Shown: positions 53,503-63,525 of the stretch, piece after piece
Layout of the letters: each line of letters starts with the position of its first letter
How positions within the stretch are numbered: the stretch's first letter is position 1
Source: Pseudomonas antarctica
Lineage (GTDB): Bacteria > Pseudomonadota > Gammaproteobacteria > Pseudomonadales > Pseudomonadaceae
Assembly: GCF_001647715.1 (NCBI RefSeq)
Contig: NZ_CP015600.1
Coordinates: forward strand, 5,518,001 to 5,582,000
DNA: 64,000 nucleotides
Reading direction: 5' to 3'
Notes under the pieces: model-generated
The model's database searches: none
Told to the model about the DNA's origin: nothing
The model's input: the letters and a program-made list of their open reading frames with translations, nothing else
Position numbers and translations under genes: made by a program

Positions 53503-54756
53503 ATGTTCAGCCGTGATTTGACTATTGCCAAGTACGACGCCGATCTCTTTGCCGCCATGGAGCAAGAAGCCGTGCGCCAGGAAGAGCACATTGAGCTGAT
53601 CGCTTCGGAAAACTACACCAGCCCTGCGGTTATGGAGGCTCAAGGTTCGGTTCTGACCAACAAGTACGCCGAAGGCTACCCAGGCAAGCGCTACTACGGC
53701 GGTTGCGAGTACGTCGACGTGGTTGAGCAACTGGCCATCGATCGCGCCAAGGAACTGTTCGGCGCCGATTACGCCAACGTCCAGCCACACGCCGGCTCCC
53801 AAGCCAACAGCGCCGTGTACCTGGCCCTGCTGCAAGGCGGCGACACCATCCTGGGCATGAGCCTGGCCCACGGTGGTCACCTGACCCACGGCGCCAGCGT
53901 TTCCTCCTCCGGCAAGCTGTACAACGCCGTTCAATACGGTATCGATGCCAACGGCCTGATCGACTACGACGAAGTCGAGCGTCTGGCAGTTGAACACAAG
54001 CCAAAAATGATCGTGGCTGGTTTCTCTGCCTACTCGCAGATCCTGGACTTCCCGCGTTTCCGCGAAATCGCTGACAAAGTCGGCGCTTACCTGTTCGTCG
54101 ACATGGCTCACGTAGCCGGTCTGGTCGCCGCAGGCGTCTACCCGAACCCGGTGCCTTTCGCTGACGTCGTGACCACCACCACGCACAAGACCCTGCGCGG
54201 TCCACGTGGCGGCCTGATCCTGGCTCGCGCCAACGCCGAGATCGAGAAGAAGCTGAACTCCGCGGTATTCCCAGGCGCCCAAGGTGGCCCGCTGGAGCAC
54301 GTGATCGCGGCTAAAGCGATCTGCTTCAAAGAAGCCCTGCAGCCTGAGTTCAAGACTTACCAGCAGCAAGTCGTGAAAAACGCCAAGGCCATGGCCGGTG
54401 TGTTCATCGAACGCGGCTACGACGTTGTCTCCGGCGGTACTGAAAACCACCTGTTCCTGCTGTCGCTGATCAAGCAGGACATCTCCGGTAAAGACGCTGA
54501 CGCCGCCCTGGGCAAAGCCTTCATCACCGTGAACAAAAACTCCGTGCCGAACGACCCACGTTCGCCGTTCGTCACTTCCGGCCTGCGCTTCGGCACCCCG
54601 GCTGTGACCACTCGTGGCTTCAAGGAAGCAGAGTGCAAGGAACTGGCCGGCTGGATCTGCGACATCCTGGCTGACCTGAACAACGAAGCCGTGATCGACG
54701 CGGTCCGTGAGAAGGTCAAGGCCATCTGCAAAAAGCTGCCGGTATACGGCGCTTGA
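53503..54756 (+). CDS. glyA: Serine hydroxymethyltransferase
   Basis: PLP enzyme interconverting serine and glycine with tetrahydrofolate, the main one-carbon source. At 417 residues it has the standard length. Motifs: [22 protein letters not shown] and the PLP lysine K229 in [14 protein letters not shown]. Start at [12 protein letters not shown] with TTGAGGA upstream; the frame extends four codons further. Pseudomonas genomes usually carry two glyA copies; this is the one beside morA. Confidence 0.97.
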   Translation: MFSRDLTIAKYDADLFAAMEQEAVRQEEHIELIASENYTSPAVMEAQGSVLTNKYAEGYPGKRYYGGCEYVDVVEQLAIDRAKELFGADYANVQPHAGSQANSAVYLALLQGGDTILGMSLAHGGHLTHGASVSSSGKLYNAVQYGIDANGLIDYDEVERLAVEHKPKMIVAGFSAYSQILDFPRFREIADKVGAYLFVDMAHVAGLVAAGVYPNPVPFADVVTTTTHKTLRGPRGGLILARANAEIEKKLNSAVFPGAQGGPLEHVIAAKAICFKEALQPEFKTYQQQVVKNAKAMAGVFIERGYDVVSGGTENHLFLLSLIKQDISGKDADAALGKAFITVNKNSVPNDPRSPFVTSGLRFGTPAVTTRGFKEAECKELAGWICDILADLNNEAVIDAVREKVKAICKKLPVYGA

Positions 54757-54773
54757 TTGCAGTTGCTTGAATG

Positions 54774-54802
54774 AAAAGCCCGGCCTTGCGCCGGGCTTTT
54801 TT
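54774..54802 (+). terminator. Terminator after glyA
   Basis: Stem AAGCCCGG / CCGGGCTT with CTTG loop region and TTTTTT, 18 bp after the glyA stop. Confidence 0.88.
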
Positions 54803-54844
54803 ATGCCTGAAAACCCTGCTTGCTCAACCTGCAATACAGTCACA

Positions 54845-54934
54845 TGTGGGAGCGGGCTTGCTCGCGAAAGCGGTGGACCTGCCAGCTTATTTGTAACTGA
54901 TACACCGTATTCGCGAGCAAGCCCGCTCCCACAT
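54845..54934. repeat. REP pair (REPIN)
   Basis: TGTGGGAGCGGGCTTGCTCGCGA and its inverted copy with about 40 bp loop, between glyA and the CobW-type GTPase gene. Confidence 0.85.
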
Positions 54935-54953
54935 TTTTTGATCGCATTTCAAG

Positions 54954-55913
54954 TCAGGGTTGATAGACCCGGGCAAAGCCCTCGCGAATCTTGTCTTCCG
55001 GCAATTCGTCAGCAATAAACACAATCACACTTTCGCGCTGCTCTCCCTCGGCCCATTCGGTATCCCAATCGAAACCGTAGAGTTTGAGCACGCCCTGGAA
55101 CACCATGCGCCGGTCTTCCCCGGCAATATTCAGCACGCCCTTGTAGCGCAGCAGTTGCTTGCCGTGGTCTTCCAGCAACTCGTTCATGAACGCGCTGAGG
55201 CGGTCGATATCCAGCGGCTGGTCGGTGCGCAGCACCAGGCTTGAGATGCGGTCGATGGACGGCGCAGCGCTGACCGGGCGCAGGCTCATGCCGGCGTTGA
55301 GGTTGAAGCCGCGAACATCAAGCAACTCAGCCAGGTCGATGGCGCCGTGGTCGACCACCCGAATCGGCGCTCGGCGGTTGATACGGGTCAAGCGTTGGCT
55401 GAGGGCGTCGAAGGTCGCCTCATCCACCAGGTCGCGCTTGCTCACCAGCAAGCGGTCGGCGAAACCGATCTGGGCCTGGGCGATGGTCTGGGTCAGGTGA
55501 TGCTCGGCGTGCGCCGCATCCACCAGGGTGATGATGCCGTCGAGGATGTAGCGCTCGCGCAGTTCTTCATCGATAAAGAAGGTCTGGGCCACGGGCGCGG
55601 GGTCCGCCAGGCCGGTGCACTCGATCACCAGCCGGTCGAAGGCAATCTCGCCGCTGTCCAGGCGTTCAAGCAGCAGGTACAGGGCTTTGGTCAGGTCGGT
55701 GTGGATGGTGCAGCACACACAGCCGTTGGACAGGGTCATGACTTGCACCGGTTCGGCGCCCAGCAGCTGGGTGTCGATACCGGCGTCACTGAATTCGTTT
55801 TCGATCACGGCGATTTTAAGGCCGTGCTCGGCTTTAAGCAGGTGGCGCAGCAAGGTGGTTTTGCCGGCGCCGAGGAAGCCGCTGAGGATGGTGACGGGGA
55901 TGGGAGAGGACAA
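54954..55913 (-). CDS. yjiA: CobW/YjiA family GTPase
   Basis: A G3E-family P-loop GTPase (about 319 residues) of the COG0523 group, metallochaperone-like proteins linked to zinc or other metals. Walker A GFLGAGKTT near the N terminus, the metal-binding GCVCC motif, ECTGLADPAPV and a C-terminal CobW_C domain. The open frame begins at GTG 55,943, but TTG 55,913 follows AGGAG at the right distance and gives the conserved start (SSPIPVTILSGFLGAG). It follows the YjiX-like and CstA genes on the same strand, as in the E. coli yjiY-yjiX-yjiA cluster. Confidence 0.88.
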   Translation of the reverse strand: MSSPIPVTILSGFLGAGKTTLLRHLLKAEHGLKIAVIENEFSDAGIDTQLLGAEPVQVMTLSNGCVCCTIHTDLTKALYLLLERLDSGEIAFDRLVIECTGLADPAPVAQTFFIDEELRERYILDGIITLVDAAHAEHHLTQTIAQAQIGFADRLLVSKRDLVDEATFDALSQRLTRINRRAPIRVVDHGAIDLAELLDVRGFNLNAGMSLRPVSAAPSIDRISSLVLRTDQPLDIDRLSAFMNELLEDHGKQLLRYKGVLNIAGEDRRMVFQGVLKLYGFDWDTEWAEGEQRESVIVFIADELPEDKIREGFARVYQP

Positions 55914-55951
55914 AGACAGTTCTCCTGATAACTGAAGGAACACAAAACAAA

Positions 55952-56073
55952 TGTGGGAGCAGACCTATGTGGGAGCTGGCTTGCCTGCGATGCAGACAAC
56001 TCGGTCCTCCCGTCAGACCGAGCTGATGCTATCGCAGGCAAGCCAGCTCCCACACAAGCCCGCTCCCACATGG
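55952..56073. repeat. Nested REP elements
   Basis: A REP pair (TGTGGGAGCTGGCTTGCC .. inverted copy) with extra outer half-REPs (TGTGGGAGCAG and GCCCGCTCCCACA), so one doublet appears inserted in another. Between the GTPase gene and the YjiX-like gene. Confidence 0.75.
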
Positions 56074-56099
56074 GATCACTGCAAGCCCAACTTACCGGG

Positions 56100-56297
56100 T
56101 TAGCAGCATTTAGGCCCACCCTTGCCACCGTAACGGGCTTCCTGGCGTTCCCGAAAGAACGCCTTGTAGTCCATCATCGGTTTGTCCGGGTGCTTGGTTT
56201 GCATATGCTCGACGTACGTATCGTAGTCGGGCATGCCGACCATCAGGCGCGCGGCCTGACCGAGGTATTTACCGAGGCGACTGATGTCATTGAACAT
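56100..56297 (-). CDS. yjiX: YbdD/YjiX family small protein
   Basis: A 65-residue DUF466 protein that nearly always accompanies CstA-type carriers. It contains [35 protein letters not shown] and ends KGGPKCC. Paired with CstA it is thought to assist pyruvate or peptide uptake. Start 15 bp downstream of the transporter gene stop, so co-transcribed. Confidence 0.92.
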   Translation of the reverse strand: MFNDISRLGKYLGQAARLMVGMPDYDTYVEHMQTKHPDKPMMDYKAFFRERQEARYGGKGGPKCC

Positions 56298-56312
56298 GGT
56301 TGCAATCCTCGA

Positions 56313-58379
56313 TTACGCGTCCGGTACGGCCTGGAACGGGGCTTCTTTATCCGTACGCTCTTTGTTGCCCCAAGCGGCGACGCCGACTTTGAGCGCATAG
56401 AACAGGATGCTGAACACCACGAACAGGAACAGCGCCGTCAGCGTTGCGTTGGTGTAGGCGTTCCAGATCACGTGCTGCATCTGGTCGATGTTCTTGGCCG
56501 GGGCGAGGATCTGGCCGCCGGCCAGGGCATCGCTGTACTTCTTGGCCAGCGACAGGAAGCCGATCGCCGGGTTAGCGTCGAACAGCTTGATGAAGCCTGC
56601 GGTCACGGTGCAGATCAGCAGCCAGACAGCCGGCAACATGGTCACCCAGATGTAGCGTTGGCGTTTCATTTTGATCAGCACAACGGTGGCGAGCATCAGC
56701 GCGATACCGGCCAGCATCTGGTTGGAGATACCGAACAGCGGCCACAAGGTGTTGATGCCACCGAGCGGGTCGATCACGCCTTGGTACAGCAGGTACCCCC
56801 ACATCGCCACGCAACCGGCGGTCGCAATCAGGTTGGCCGGCCAGGAGTCAGTTCGCTTGAGGGACGGCACGAAGGAGCCGAGCAGGTCTTGCAGCATGAA
56901 GCGACCCGCACGTGTACCGGCATCCACCGCCGTCAGGATGAACAAGGCTTCGAACAGGATCGCAAAGTGGTACCAGAATGCCATGGTGTTTTCACCCGGC
57001 AGCACACTGTGCAGGATCTGCGCGATACCCACCGCAAGCGTCGGCGCACCGCCGGCACGCGCCAGGATGGTGGTTTCGCCGATGTCATGCGCCACCGCCG
57101 TCAAGGCTTCCGGGGTAATCGCAAAGCCCCAGCTGCTGACGGTTTGTGCCACAGTCACCACATCCGCACCGACCACGGCAGCCGGGCTGTTCATGGCGAA
57201 GTACACGCCCGGCTCGATCACCGAAGCAGCAACCATGGCCATGATGGCAACGAACGACTCCATCAGCATCGCGCCGTAGCCGATGTAACGGGCGTTGACT
57301 TCGTTATCCAGCAGCTTGGGCGTGGTGCCCGAGGAAATCAGCGCATGGAAACCCGAGACCGCGCCACAGGCAATGGTGATGAACAGGAACGGGAACAGGC
57401 CGCCCTTCCACACCGGGCCGGTGCCGTCGATGAATTGGGTCAGTGCCGGCATTTTCAGCACGGGCATGGTGACCAGGATGCCGATCGCCAGGGCGATGAT
57501 GGTGCCGATTTTGAGGAAGGTGGAGAGGTAGTCCCGTGGTGCCAGGATCAGCCACACCGGCAGTACCGCCGCGACGAAACCGTAGCAGATCAGCATCCAG
57601 GTGATCTGGATGCCGGTGAAGGAGAAGGCCTTGGCCCAGACCGGGTCAGCGGCAATCTGCCCGCCCAGCCAGATCGAACCCAGCAGCAACAGCACGCCGA
57701 TCACCGAGATCTCACCAATGCGGCCCGGGCGGATGTAGCGCATATACACGCCCATGAACATCGCGATCGGGATAGTTGCCATCACCGTGAAGATGCCCCA
57801 AGGGCTCTCGGCCAGGGCCTTGACCACGATCAGCGCCAGCACCGCGAGGATGATGATCATGATCAGGAAACAGCCAAACAGCGCGATGGTCCCGGGAATG
57901 CGGCCCATCTCTTCGCGAACCATGTCCCCCAGGGAACGGCCGTTGCGACGGGTGGACAGGAACAGGACCATGAAGTCTTGCACCGCACCGGCCAGCACCA
58001 CCCCGGCAATCAGCCACAGGGTGCCTGGCAGGTAGCCCATTTGCGCCGCCAGTACCGGGCCGACCAACGGGCCTGCACCGGCAATCGCCGCAAAGTGGTG
58101 ACCGAATAGGATGTGTTTGTTGGTCGGCACGTAGTCCAGACCATCATTATTGAGCACTGCCGGGGTGGCCCGCAGTGGATCAAGTTGCATCACATTGTTA
58201 GCGATGAACAGACTGTAGTAACGGTACGCAACCAGATAGATGGCCACTGCAGCGACCACAATCCACAAGGCGTTGATCGCCTCGCCGCGGCGCAAGGCCA
58301 CTACGCCCAGGGCGCACGCTCCTACGATTGCCAGCAGCAGCCAGGGTAGGTGGCGTAGCAGGCTATTATTATTTTTCAT
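56313..58379 (-). CDS. cstA: CstA-type carbon starvation/pyruvate transporter
   Basis: A 688-residue polytopic inner-membrane protein of the CstA/BtsT family, which imports pyruvate and perhaps peptides under carbon limitation. About 16-18 hydrophobic segments. Family signatures: GHHFAAIAGAGPLVGPVLAAQMGYLPG near the N terminus and GAVSGFHALISSGTTPK in the middle. The open frame extends about 150 codons upstream without coding character; MKNNNSLLRHLPW is the family start. The neighbouring yjiX and yjiA suggest it may be functionally closer to BtsT. Confidence 0.93.
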   Translation of the reverse strand: MKNNNSLLRHLPWLLLAIVGACALGVVALRRGEAINALWIVVAAVAIYLVAYRYYSLFIANNVMQLDPLRATPAVLNNDGLDYVPTNKHILFGHHFAAIAGAGPLVGPVLAAQMGYLPGTLWLIAGVVLAGAVQDFMVLFLSTRRNGRSLGDMVREEMGRIPGTIALFGCFLIMIIILAVLALIVVKALAESPWGIFTVMATIPIAMFMGVYMRYIRPGRIGEISVIGVLLLLGSIWLGGQIAADPVWAKAFSFTGIQITWMLICYGFVAAVLPVWLILAPRDYLSTFLKIGTIIALAIGILVTMPVLKMPALTQFIDGTGPVWKGGLFPFLFITIACGAVSGFHALISSGTTPKLLDNEVNARYIGYGAMLMESFVAIMAMVAASVIEPGVYFAMNSPAAVVGADVVTVAQTVSSWGFAITPEALTAVAHDIGETTILARAGGAPTLAVGIAQILHSVLPGENTMAFWYHFAILFEALFILTAVDAGTRAGRFMLQDLLGSFVPSLKRTDSWPANLIATAGCVAMWGYLLYQGVIDPLGGINTLWPLFGISNQMLAGIALMLATVVLIKMKRQRYIWVTMLPAVWLLICTVTAGFIKLFDANPAIGFLSLAKKYSDALAGGQILAPAKNIDQMQHVIWNAYTNATLTALFLFVVFSILFYALKVGVAAWGNKERTDKEAPFQAVPDA

Positions 58380-58563
58380 TTTTATATTCCAGCCAGGGTG
58401 GACAGAAAGGACAGCCAGCCCGAGTTTAGCGCTACTGGCCTCAAAGACCAGCCCCCTACATTGGTCTAGAGCCTTGCCAAGGAAAAAAACGGCAAAAAAA
58501 TCAGAAATAAAAGCCCGAGGGTGGCGCAGGGCTACAATCTTTCTACCCACAGAGGAATTGACC

Positions 58564-58932
58564 ATGAGCGAGCAGCCCTCAGATCGACGCCGTTTCCGGC
58601 GTATCGCCTTCGATGCGCGGACGACCCTTGCACAAAACGGCTGGAATTGGCCGGTGCAACTGGTGGATTTGTCGCTGAAAGGTTTGTTGGTGCAACGGCC
58701 CGAAGACTGGCAGGGTAATCGCGCAGAACTGTTCGACGTGGATATTCGCCTGGACCCACAGGCGCATATAAAGATGCAGGCCAGGCTGACCCATGACGAC
58801 GATGGCCAGTTGGGGTTTGTGTGCGAGCACATCGACTTGGAGTCGATCAGCCATTTGCGGCGGTTGATCGAACTTAACCTCGGCGATCAGGAAGAACTTG
58901 AGCGGGAACTCGGCGCGCTGCTGCAGGTGTGA
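58564..58932 (+). CDS. mapZ: MapZ-like PilZ domain protein
   Basis: A 122-residue single-domain PilZ protein. The c-di-GMP binding motifs are present: RRRFRR near the N terminus (RxxxR type) and DLSLKG about residue 38 (D/NxSxxG type). It matches P. aeruginosa PA4608 (MapZ) by size and location beside cstA and radA; MapZ binds the chemotaxis methyltransferase CheR1 and so links c-di-GMP to swimming behaviour. Start at MSEQPSDRRR with an AGAGGAA site; the much longer open frame upstream is antisense to cstA. Confidence 0.85.
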   Translation: MSEQPSDRRRFRRIAFDARTTLAQNGWNWPVQLVDLSLKGLLVQRPEDWQGNRAELFDVDIRLDPQAHIKMQARLTHDDDGQLGFVCEHIDLESISHLRRLIELNLGDQEELERELGALLQV

Positions 58933-58936
58933 CGAT

Positions 58937-59680
58937 TCAGGGAAACGCCGTGCGCGCAGGGAATTCGTTTTCTGCGTCCCAGTAGCCCGCCTTCTGACTC
59001 GACTCAGCCTGCCATTGCCCGTCGACAAAACGATAGGTCGTATAGCGGGTCGCGAAATCGTCGTCGCCGTCACCGTCCATAAAGGACGACACTTGCAGTA
59101 GCTCATCCGCGCCACCGCTGGCCGGCGTAGCAATCTGCCACGCGGCTTTGCCGGTCTGGGCCAGCGTCAGAGGCTCGACCTTACCGTCGCCGCCCTTATA
59201 GCTCATCGGCTTGAGTTGCTGTTTGGAAGGCAGCAGCAGTTGAGTCGCCGGGCCGCTGTAACTGCCCATCGGTGCCGTCTGGTCGATGATCAAAAAGTAC
59301 ACCGGTTCCGGCAGGCCTTTGAGCGGAGCCTTCTGGACCTTGGCCAAGGGATAGCCAAGATCGTCGTGCGCCAGCATCGTGCCGGACGCCGACAGTAAGC
59401 GTACCTGAGCGTTGAGCAACGGGTTCTCCACCAGATCGCCGGGCTCGTCAAACGAGTCCTCATCCAGGCCATTGCCCCAACTGTCCTTGTGCAACTGCGC
59501 GCTGATGCGCTGGTCTTCCAGCACCTGCAACACGCTGCCGTCTTCCGTCGCCAACTTCTGGGCCAGGCGGTAACCGGCCGGCAGTGTGGCCGACTCAGCC
59601 AAGGCAATGCCCGGTAACCCGAGCAAGGCCACGAACAGGGCACATACCCCCCAACGATGGGTCTGTTGCATTGCGCTCAT
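58937..59680 (-). CDS. Hypothetical exported protein
   Basis: A 247-residue protein with a signal peptide (GVCALFVALLGLPGIALA). The mature part is beta-rich with acidic clusters (DEDSFDEPGD; MDGDGDDDF) that may bind a divalent metal. Start taken at MSAMQQTHRW with GGAG 9 bp upstream; GTG 59,695 or an ATG three codons on are possible. It starts about 18 bp after the radA stop, so probably co-transcribed with radA. No family recognised. Confidence 0.75.
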   Translation of the reverse strand: MSAMQQTHRWGVCALFVALLGLPGIALAESATLPAGYRLAQKLATEDGSVLQVLEDQRISAQLHKDSWGNGLDEDSFDEPGDLVENPLLNAQVRLLSASGTMLAHDDLGYPLAKVQKAPLKGLPEPVYFLIIDQTAPMGSYSGPATQLLLPSKQQLKPMSYKGGDGKVEPLTLAQTGKAAWQIATPASGGADELLQVSSFMDGDGDDDFATRYTTYRFVDGQWQAESSQKAGYWDAENEFPARTAFP

Positions 59681-59697
59681 CCCTGATTGCTCCACGT

Positions 59698-61065
59698 TTA
59701 TTCGAAAAGTGCATCCAACGCCTGCTCCAGGCGCGTGACCGCAATAACCTGCAAGCCCGGCGGCGATTCTTTCGGCGCATTGCCCTTGGGCACAATTGCG
59801 CGCTTGAAACCGTGCTTGGCCGCTTCTTTCAAGCGTTCCTGGCCACTCGGCACCGGGCGCACCTCGCCCGACAGGCCGACTTCACCGAACACCAACAAGT
59901 CATGGGGCAGCGGCCGATTGCGCAGGCTGGACATCACCGCCGCCATCAAGGCCAGGTCGGAGGCGGTTTCCAGCACCTTGACCCCGCCAACCACGTTGAG
60001 GAATACGTCCTGGTCATGGGTGGGAATGCCGCCGTGACGGTGTAGCACAGCGAGCAACATCGCCAGGCGGTTCTGATCCAGACCCAGCGTGACCCGGCGC
60101 GGGTTGGCCAGGTGGCTGTCATCCACCAGCGCCTGCACTTCCACCAGCATTGGCCGAGTGCCTTCCCACGTCGCCATCACCACACTTCCCGGAACTTCTT
60201 CCTGGGCACGTGTGAGAAAAATGGCCGACGGGTTAGAGACTTCTTTCAATCCTCGGTCGGTCATGGCGAACACGCCCAACTCATTGACTGCACCAAAGCG
60301 GTTCTTCACCGCCCGCAGCAATCGCAAGCGGCCATCGGATTCGCCTTCGAAATACAGCACCGTGTCGACCATATGCTCAAGCACCCGTGGCCCGGCCAGC
60401 GCGCCTTCTTTGGTCACATGGCCGACCAGGAAGATCGCCGTACCGCTCTGCTTGGCATACCGCACCAGCAACGCCGCGCTTTCACGCACCTGGGATACGC
60501 CGCCCGGTGCCGACTGCAACTGCTCGGTGAAAATCGTCTGGATCGAGTCGATCACCATGACCTTGGGCTTTTCGATGCGGGCCGTGGCGATGATGCTTTC
60601 GATGCAGGTTTCGGTCATTACCCGCAGTTGATCCTGGGGCAGGCCCAGGCGACGGGCGCGCATGGCCACTTGCTGCTGGGATTCTTCGCCGGTGACATAC
60701 AGCGCCGGCATGCGACTGGCGATGCTGCACAGGGTTTGCAACAGGATGGTTGATTTACCGATGCCGGGGTCGCCACCGATCAGCACCACCGAACCGTCCA
60801 CCAGGCCACCGCCGAGCACGCGGTCCAGCTCACCGGAAGCCGTGGAGAAACGCGGGATCTCTTCAACACTGACTTCGGCCAAGGTCTTGATCTGCGCCTG
60901 CTGCCCGGTCCAGCCGGCTCGGCCGGTAGGGGCCGCAGCGCCGCCGCTTTCGATCATGGTTTCAGTCAGGGTGTTCCACGCGCCACACTCGGTGCATTGG
61001 CCGGCCCACTTGGGAAAGGTCGCGCCGCACTCCGTGCAGCCGTACATGCGCTTGGCCTTTGCCAT
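59698..61065 (-). CDS. radA: DNA repair protein RadA (Sms)
   Basis: RecA-like branch-migration helicase active in recombinational repair. At 455 residues it has the usual layout: a four-Cys zinc finger (CTECGATFPKWAGQCTECGAW), Walker A GGDPGIGKST (about residue 97), the KNRFG motif characteristic of RadA, and a C-terminal Lon-protease-like domain (DLLVFGEVGLSGEVRPV). All motifs intact. Confidence 0.96.
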   Translation of the reverse strand: MAKAKRMYGCTECGATFPKWAGQCTECGAWNTLTETMIESGGAAAPTGRAGWTGQQAQIKTLAEVSVEEIPRFSTASGELDRVLGGGLVDGSVVLIGGDPGIGKSTILLQTLCSIASRMPALYVTGEESQQQVAMRARRLGLPQDQLRVMTETCIESIIATARIEKPKVMVIDSIQTIFTEQLQSAPGGVSQVRESAALLVRYAKQSGTAIFLVGHVTKEGALAGPRVLEHMVDTVLYFEGESDGRLRLLRAVKNRFGAVNELGVFAMTDRGLKEVSNPSAIFLTRAQEEVPGSVVMATWEGTRPMLVEVQALVDDSHLANPRRVTLGLDQNRLAMLLAVLHRHGGIPTHDQDVFLNVVGGVKVLETASDLALMAAVMSSLRNRPLPHDLLVFGEVGLSGEVRPVPSGQERLKEAAKHGFKRAIVPKGNAPKESPPGLQVIAVTRLEQALDALFE

Positions 61066-61100
61066 TTGAGAACCTCCAACCGAAAAACCGCGATGATAGC

Positions 61101-61640
61101 TCAGCGCGGCGCCGGGGTCCGGATTTCACCACTGGCTAATCGTGAAGCACTGTTGCCGATCGGGTCCTCGGCGTTGAGGTCGGCGCCCTTGGCTTTTAAT
61201 TCATCCATCAGCTCGATGCGCTTGAACAGCCCGGCGTACATGGCGGCGGTCTGCCCGGCGCCGTTGCGCTGGTCGGGGTTGCAGTCGGTGGCCAGCAGCC
61301 GTTGGGCGATTTTCAACTCGCCTTTGAAGATTGCCCCCATCAACGCCGTATTGCCGCGTTTGTCCTGCACGCAGGCGTCGGCGCCGGCGTTGAGCAGGCG
61401 CTCCACGAAAGACCCCTGGCCGTGGTAGGCGGCAAGGATCAGCGCGGTGTAACCCTTGTCGTCCTGGGTATTGAGGCTGTAGCCGGATTCGATGAAGGTG
61501 TTGAGCATATCGACATCGCCACGGCGGGCGGCGTCGAAGTAGTAGTCCTGTAACTGCGCCTTGAGCGCGACCGGGTCGGGGGCCTCGGCATGGGCGACGA
61601 AGGCGAGCATTGCCATCAGTAAACCGAGAGAGATTCGCAT
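61101..61640 (-). CDS. ankB: Periplasmic ankyrin-repeat protein AnkB
   Basis: A 179-residue protein with signal peptide (RISLGLLMAMLAFVAHA) and about four ankyrin repeats (DKGYTALILAAYHGQGSF; KRGNTALMGAIFKGEL; GAGQTAAMYAGLFKRI). In P. aeruginosa AnkB sits in the periplasm and is needed for full activity of the adjacent catalase KatB. Here it follows katB on the same strand with a 57-bp gap, in the same order, supporting that role. Confidence 0.9.
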   Translation of the reverse strand: MRISLGLLMAMLAFVAHAEAPDPVALKAQLQDYYFDAARRGDVDMLNTFIESGYSLNTQDDKGYTALILAAYHGQGSFVERLLNAGADACVQDKRGNTALMGAIFKGELKIAQRLLATDCNPDQRNGAGQTAAMYAGLFKRIELMDELKAKGADLNAEDPIGNSASRLASGEIRTPAPR

Positions 61641-61697
61641 GGGTTTTCTCCTAACAGGGGGTCGACACCCTGATCTGGGCGTCGACCGGAACCAACG

Positions 61698-63239
61698 TCA
61701 GTCAGTCAGTTTTTCTGCCAGCGCTTTAACGCGAGCCAGGTCACCTTTGGCGACCTTGGTCACACCCGTGCCGTACTCCGGGTCAGCTTTATAGAGGAAC
61801 GACAGGATGATGTGCTTGCTCTCATCATCAGTCGTCGCCAGCGAGCCGCCGAAGTTTTCGATCAGGTCCTGACGCTCTTTCTTGCTGTAGGTGCGGTACA
61901 AGTCACCGGCCTGCTTGAAGTTCTGCTCACGCTGGATCTTCGCCTGCTGGGTGCTACCCGACAGCGCCGACTGGCTGTAGCGCGCGGTTTGCGGCTCTTC
62001 GCGTGGTAACAGCCGGCTTGGCTGGTAGTTCACGCCGGTGGTGGTTTTGCCGAAGTTCATCGCGCCGTCCTGGTTACCGTTGTTGACGGTGACGCGGGGT
62101 GCGTTGATCGGCAGTTGCAGGGCGTTCGGCCCCAGGCGGTACATCTGGGTGTCGGCGTAGGAGAACACCCGGCCTTGCAGCAAGCGGTCTTCCGACGGTT
62201 CGATGCCCGGGACCAGGTTGGCCGGGGCCATGGCCACTTGCTCGGTTTCCTGGAAGACATTCGCCGGGTTGCGGTTCAACACCATCTGCCCGACTTTACG
62301 CTCCGGCACGTTCGGCCAGATCTTGGTGGCGTCCAGCGGGTCGAAATCAAACTTGGCCAAGTCCTCGGGTTTAAGCACTTGCACATACAGGTCCCACTTG
62401 GGGAAGTCGCCCTTGTTGATGTGGGTAACCAAGTCATTGGTCATGTGGCTGTAGTCACGCCCTTGCACCTCGGTAACTTGCTTGGGATCGAGGTTCTTGA
62501 TGCCTTGCAGGCTCTTCCAGTGGAACTTGACGTAGTGCACTTCGCCTTTGGCGTTGATCAACTTGTAGGCATGTACGCCGTTGCCGTCCATTTCCCGATA
62601 ACTGGCCGGGGTGCCGGAGTCTGAGTACAGCTCGGTCAGCGTACGGGTGGACTCGGGAACATGGGAGAAGAAGTCAAAACGACGGGAGTCGTCGTCCAGG
62701 TTAGTGCGTGGGTCGGGTTTGAACGCGTGCACCATGTCCGGGAATTTAATGGCGTCACGAATGAAAAACGTCGGGAAGTTGTTTCCTACCAGGTCCCAGT
62801 TGCCTTCGGCGGTGTAGAACTTGGTGGCGAAGCCGCGCGGGTCACGCAGGGTTTCTGGAGAGTGGTTGCCGTGGACCACGGCCGAGAAGCGCACGAATAC
62901 CGGCGTCGCTTCACCTGCGGCGAAGACCTTGGCTTTGGTCAGGTCGCTGAGGTTGTCGGTGGCGGTGAATGTACCGTGGGCGCCGGTGCCACGCGCGTGC
63001 ACCACACGTTCCGGGATGCGTTCACGGTCGAAGCGCTGCAGTTTTTGAATAAGCTGCACGTCCTGCAGCAGCACGGGGCCATTGGCACCGGCCGTTTGGG
63101 AGTTCTGGTTGTCACCCACGGCAGCGCCGTTATCGCGGGTCAGGTTGGCGGCTTGTACAGAGAGGGAAAGCAGGCTGGCGGTCACCAGTGCCAACGCGTA
63201 TCGCGCTGAAACCGGCCCGCGGCTCATTGGAGTATTCAT
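61698..63239 (-). CDS. katB: Periplasmic catalase KatB
   Basis: Heme catalase with a signal peptide, detoxifying hydrogen peroxide. Start at MNTPMSRGPVSARYA (GAGG 8 bp upstream) gives 513 residues, the length I recall for P. aeruginosa KatB; the frame runs 10 codons further up. Catalytic His in VVHARGTGAHG and the proximal heme Tyr in RVFSYADTQMYRLGPN are present. Followed by ankB. Probably induced by peroxide through OxyR, but no operator was resolved. Confidence 0.94.
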   Translation of the reverse strand: MNTPMSRGPVSARYALALVTASLLSLSVQAANLTRDNGAAVGDNQNSQTAGANGPVLLQDVQLIQKLQRFDRERIPERVVHARGTGAHGTFTATDNLSDLTKAKVFAAGEATPVFVRFSAVVHGNHSPETLRDPRGFATKFYTAEGNWDLVGNNFPTFFIRDAIKFPDMVHAFKPDPRTNLDDDSRRFDFFSHVPESTRTLTELYSDSGTPASYREMDGNGVHAYKLINAKGEVHYVKFHWKSLQGIKNLDPKQVTEVQGRDYSHMTNDLVTHINKGDFPKWDLYVQVLKPEDLAKFDFDPLDATKIWPNVPERKVGQMVLNRNPANVFQETEQVAMAPANLVPGIEPSEDRLLQGRVFSYADTQMYRLGPNALQLPINAPRVTVNNGNQDGAMNFGKTTTGVNYQPSRLLPREEPQTARYSQSALSGSTQQAKIQREQNFKQAGDLYRTYSKKERQDLIENFGGSLATTDDESKHIILSFLYKADPEYGTGVTKVAKGDLARVKALAEKLTD

Positions 63240-63525
63240 CGAGGTGTCCTCTGGTTTTTTTGTGCACATTCAGTTGTGCTTGCCAGAGGCTAGTGACCTG
63301 CGAGTCAGAAGATAAATAGAAAAACACCACCGGTACGATTAAGAAAAAAGTGTGGTAACCCACTGAAACAGCGAGTATTTCGCGCGCGATTGGTGGCACT
63401 TTGCAAACTATTTGCGCTTTAATGTGTCGATAAAAATTGACAGTGTTAACGGTTGTGTCGCGCAAGCCGCCTACGACTGAATTACACTGACCTCCACCCT
63501 TCTCATCTGTAACAAGGAATAACCT

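Noticed and set aside
55953..58109. 718-codon plus-strand frame opposite cstA
   Set aside because: Antisense shadow of a transmembrane protein gene; product would be an extreme His/Gln/Asp-rich sequence.
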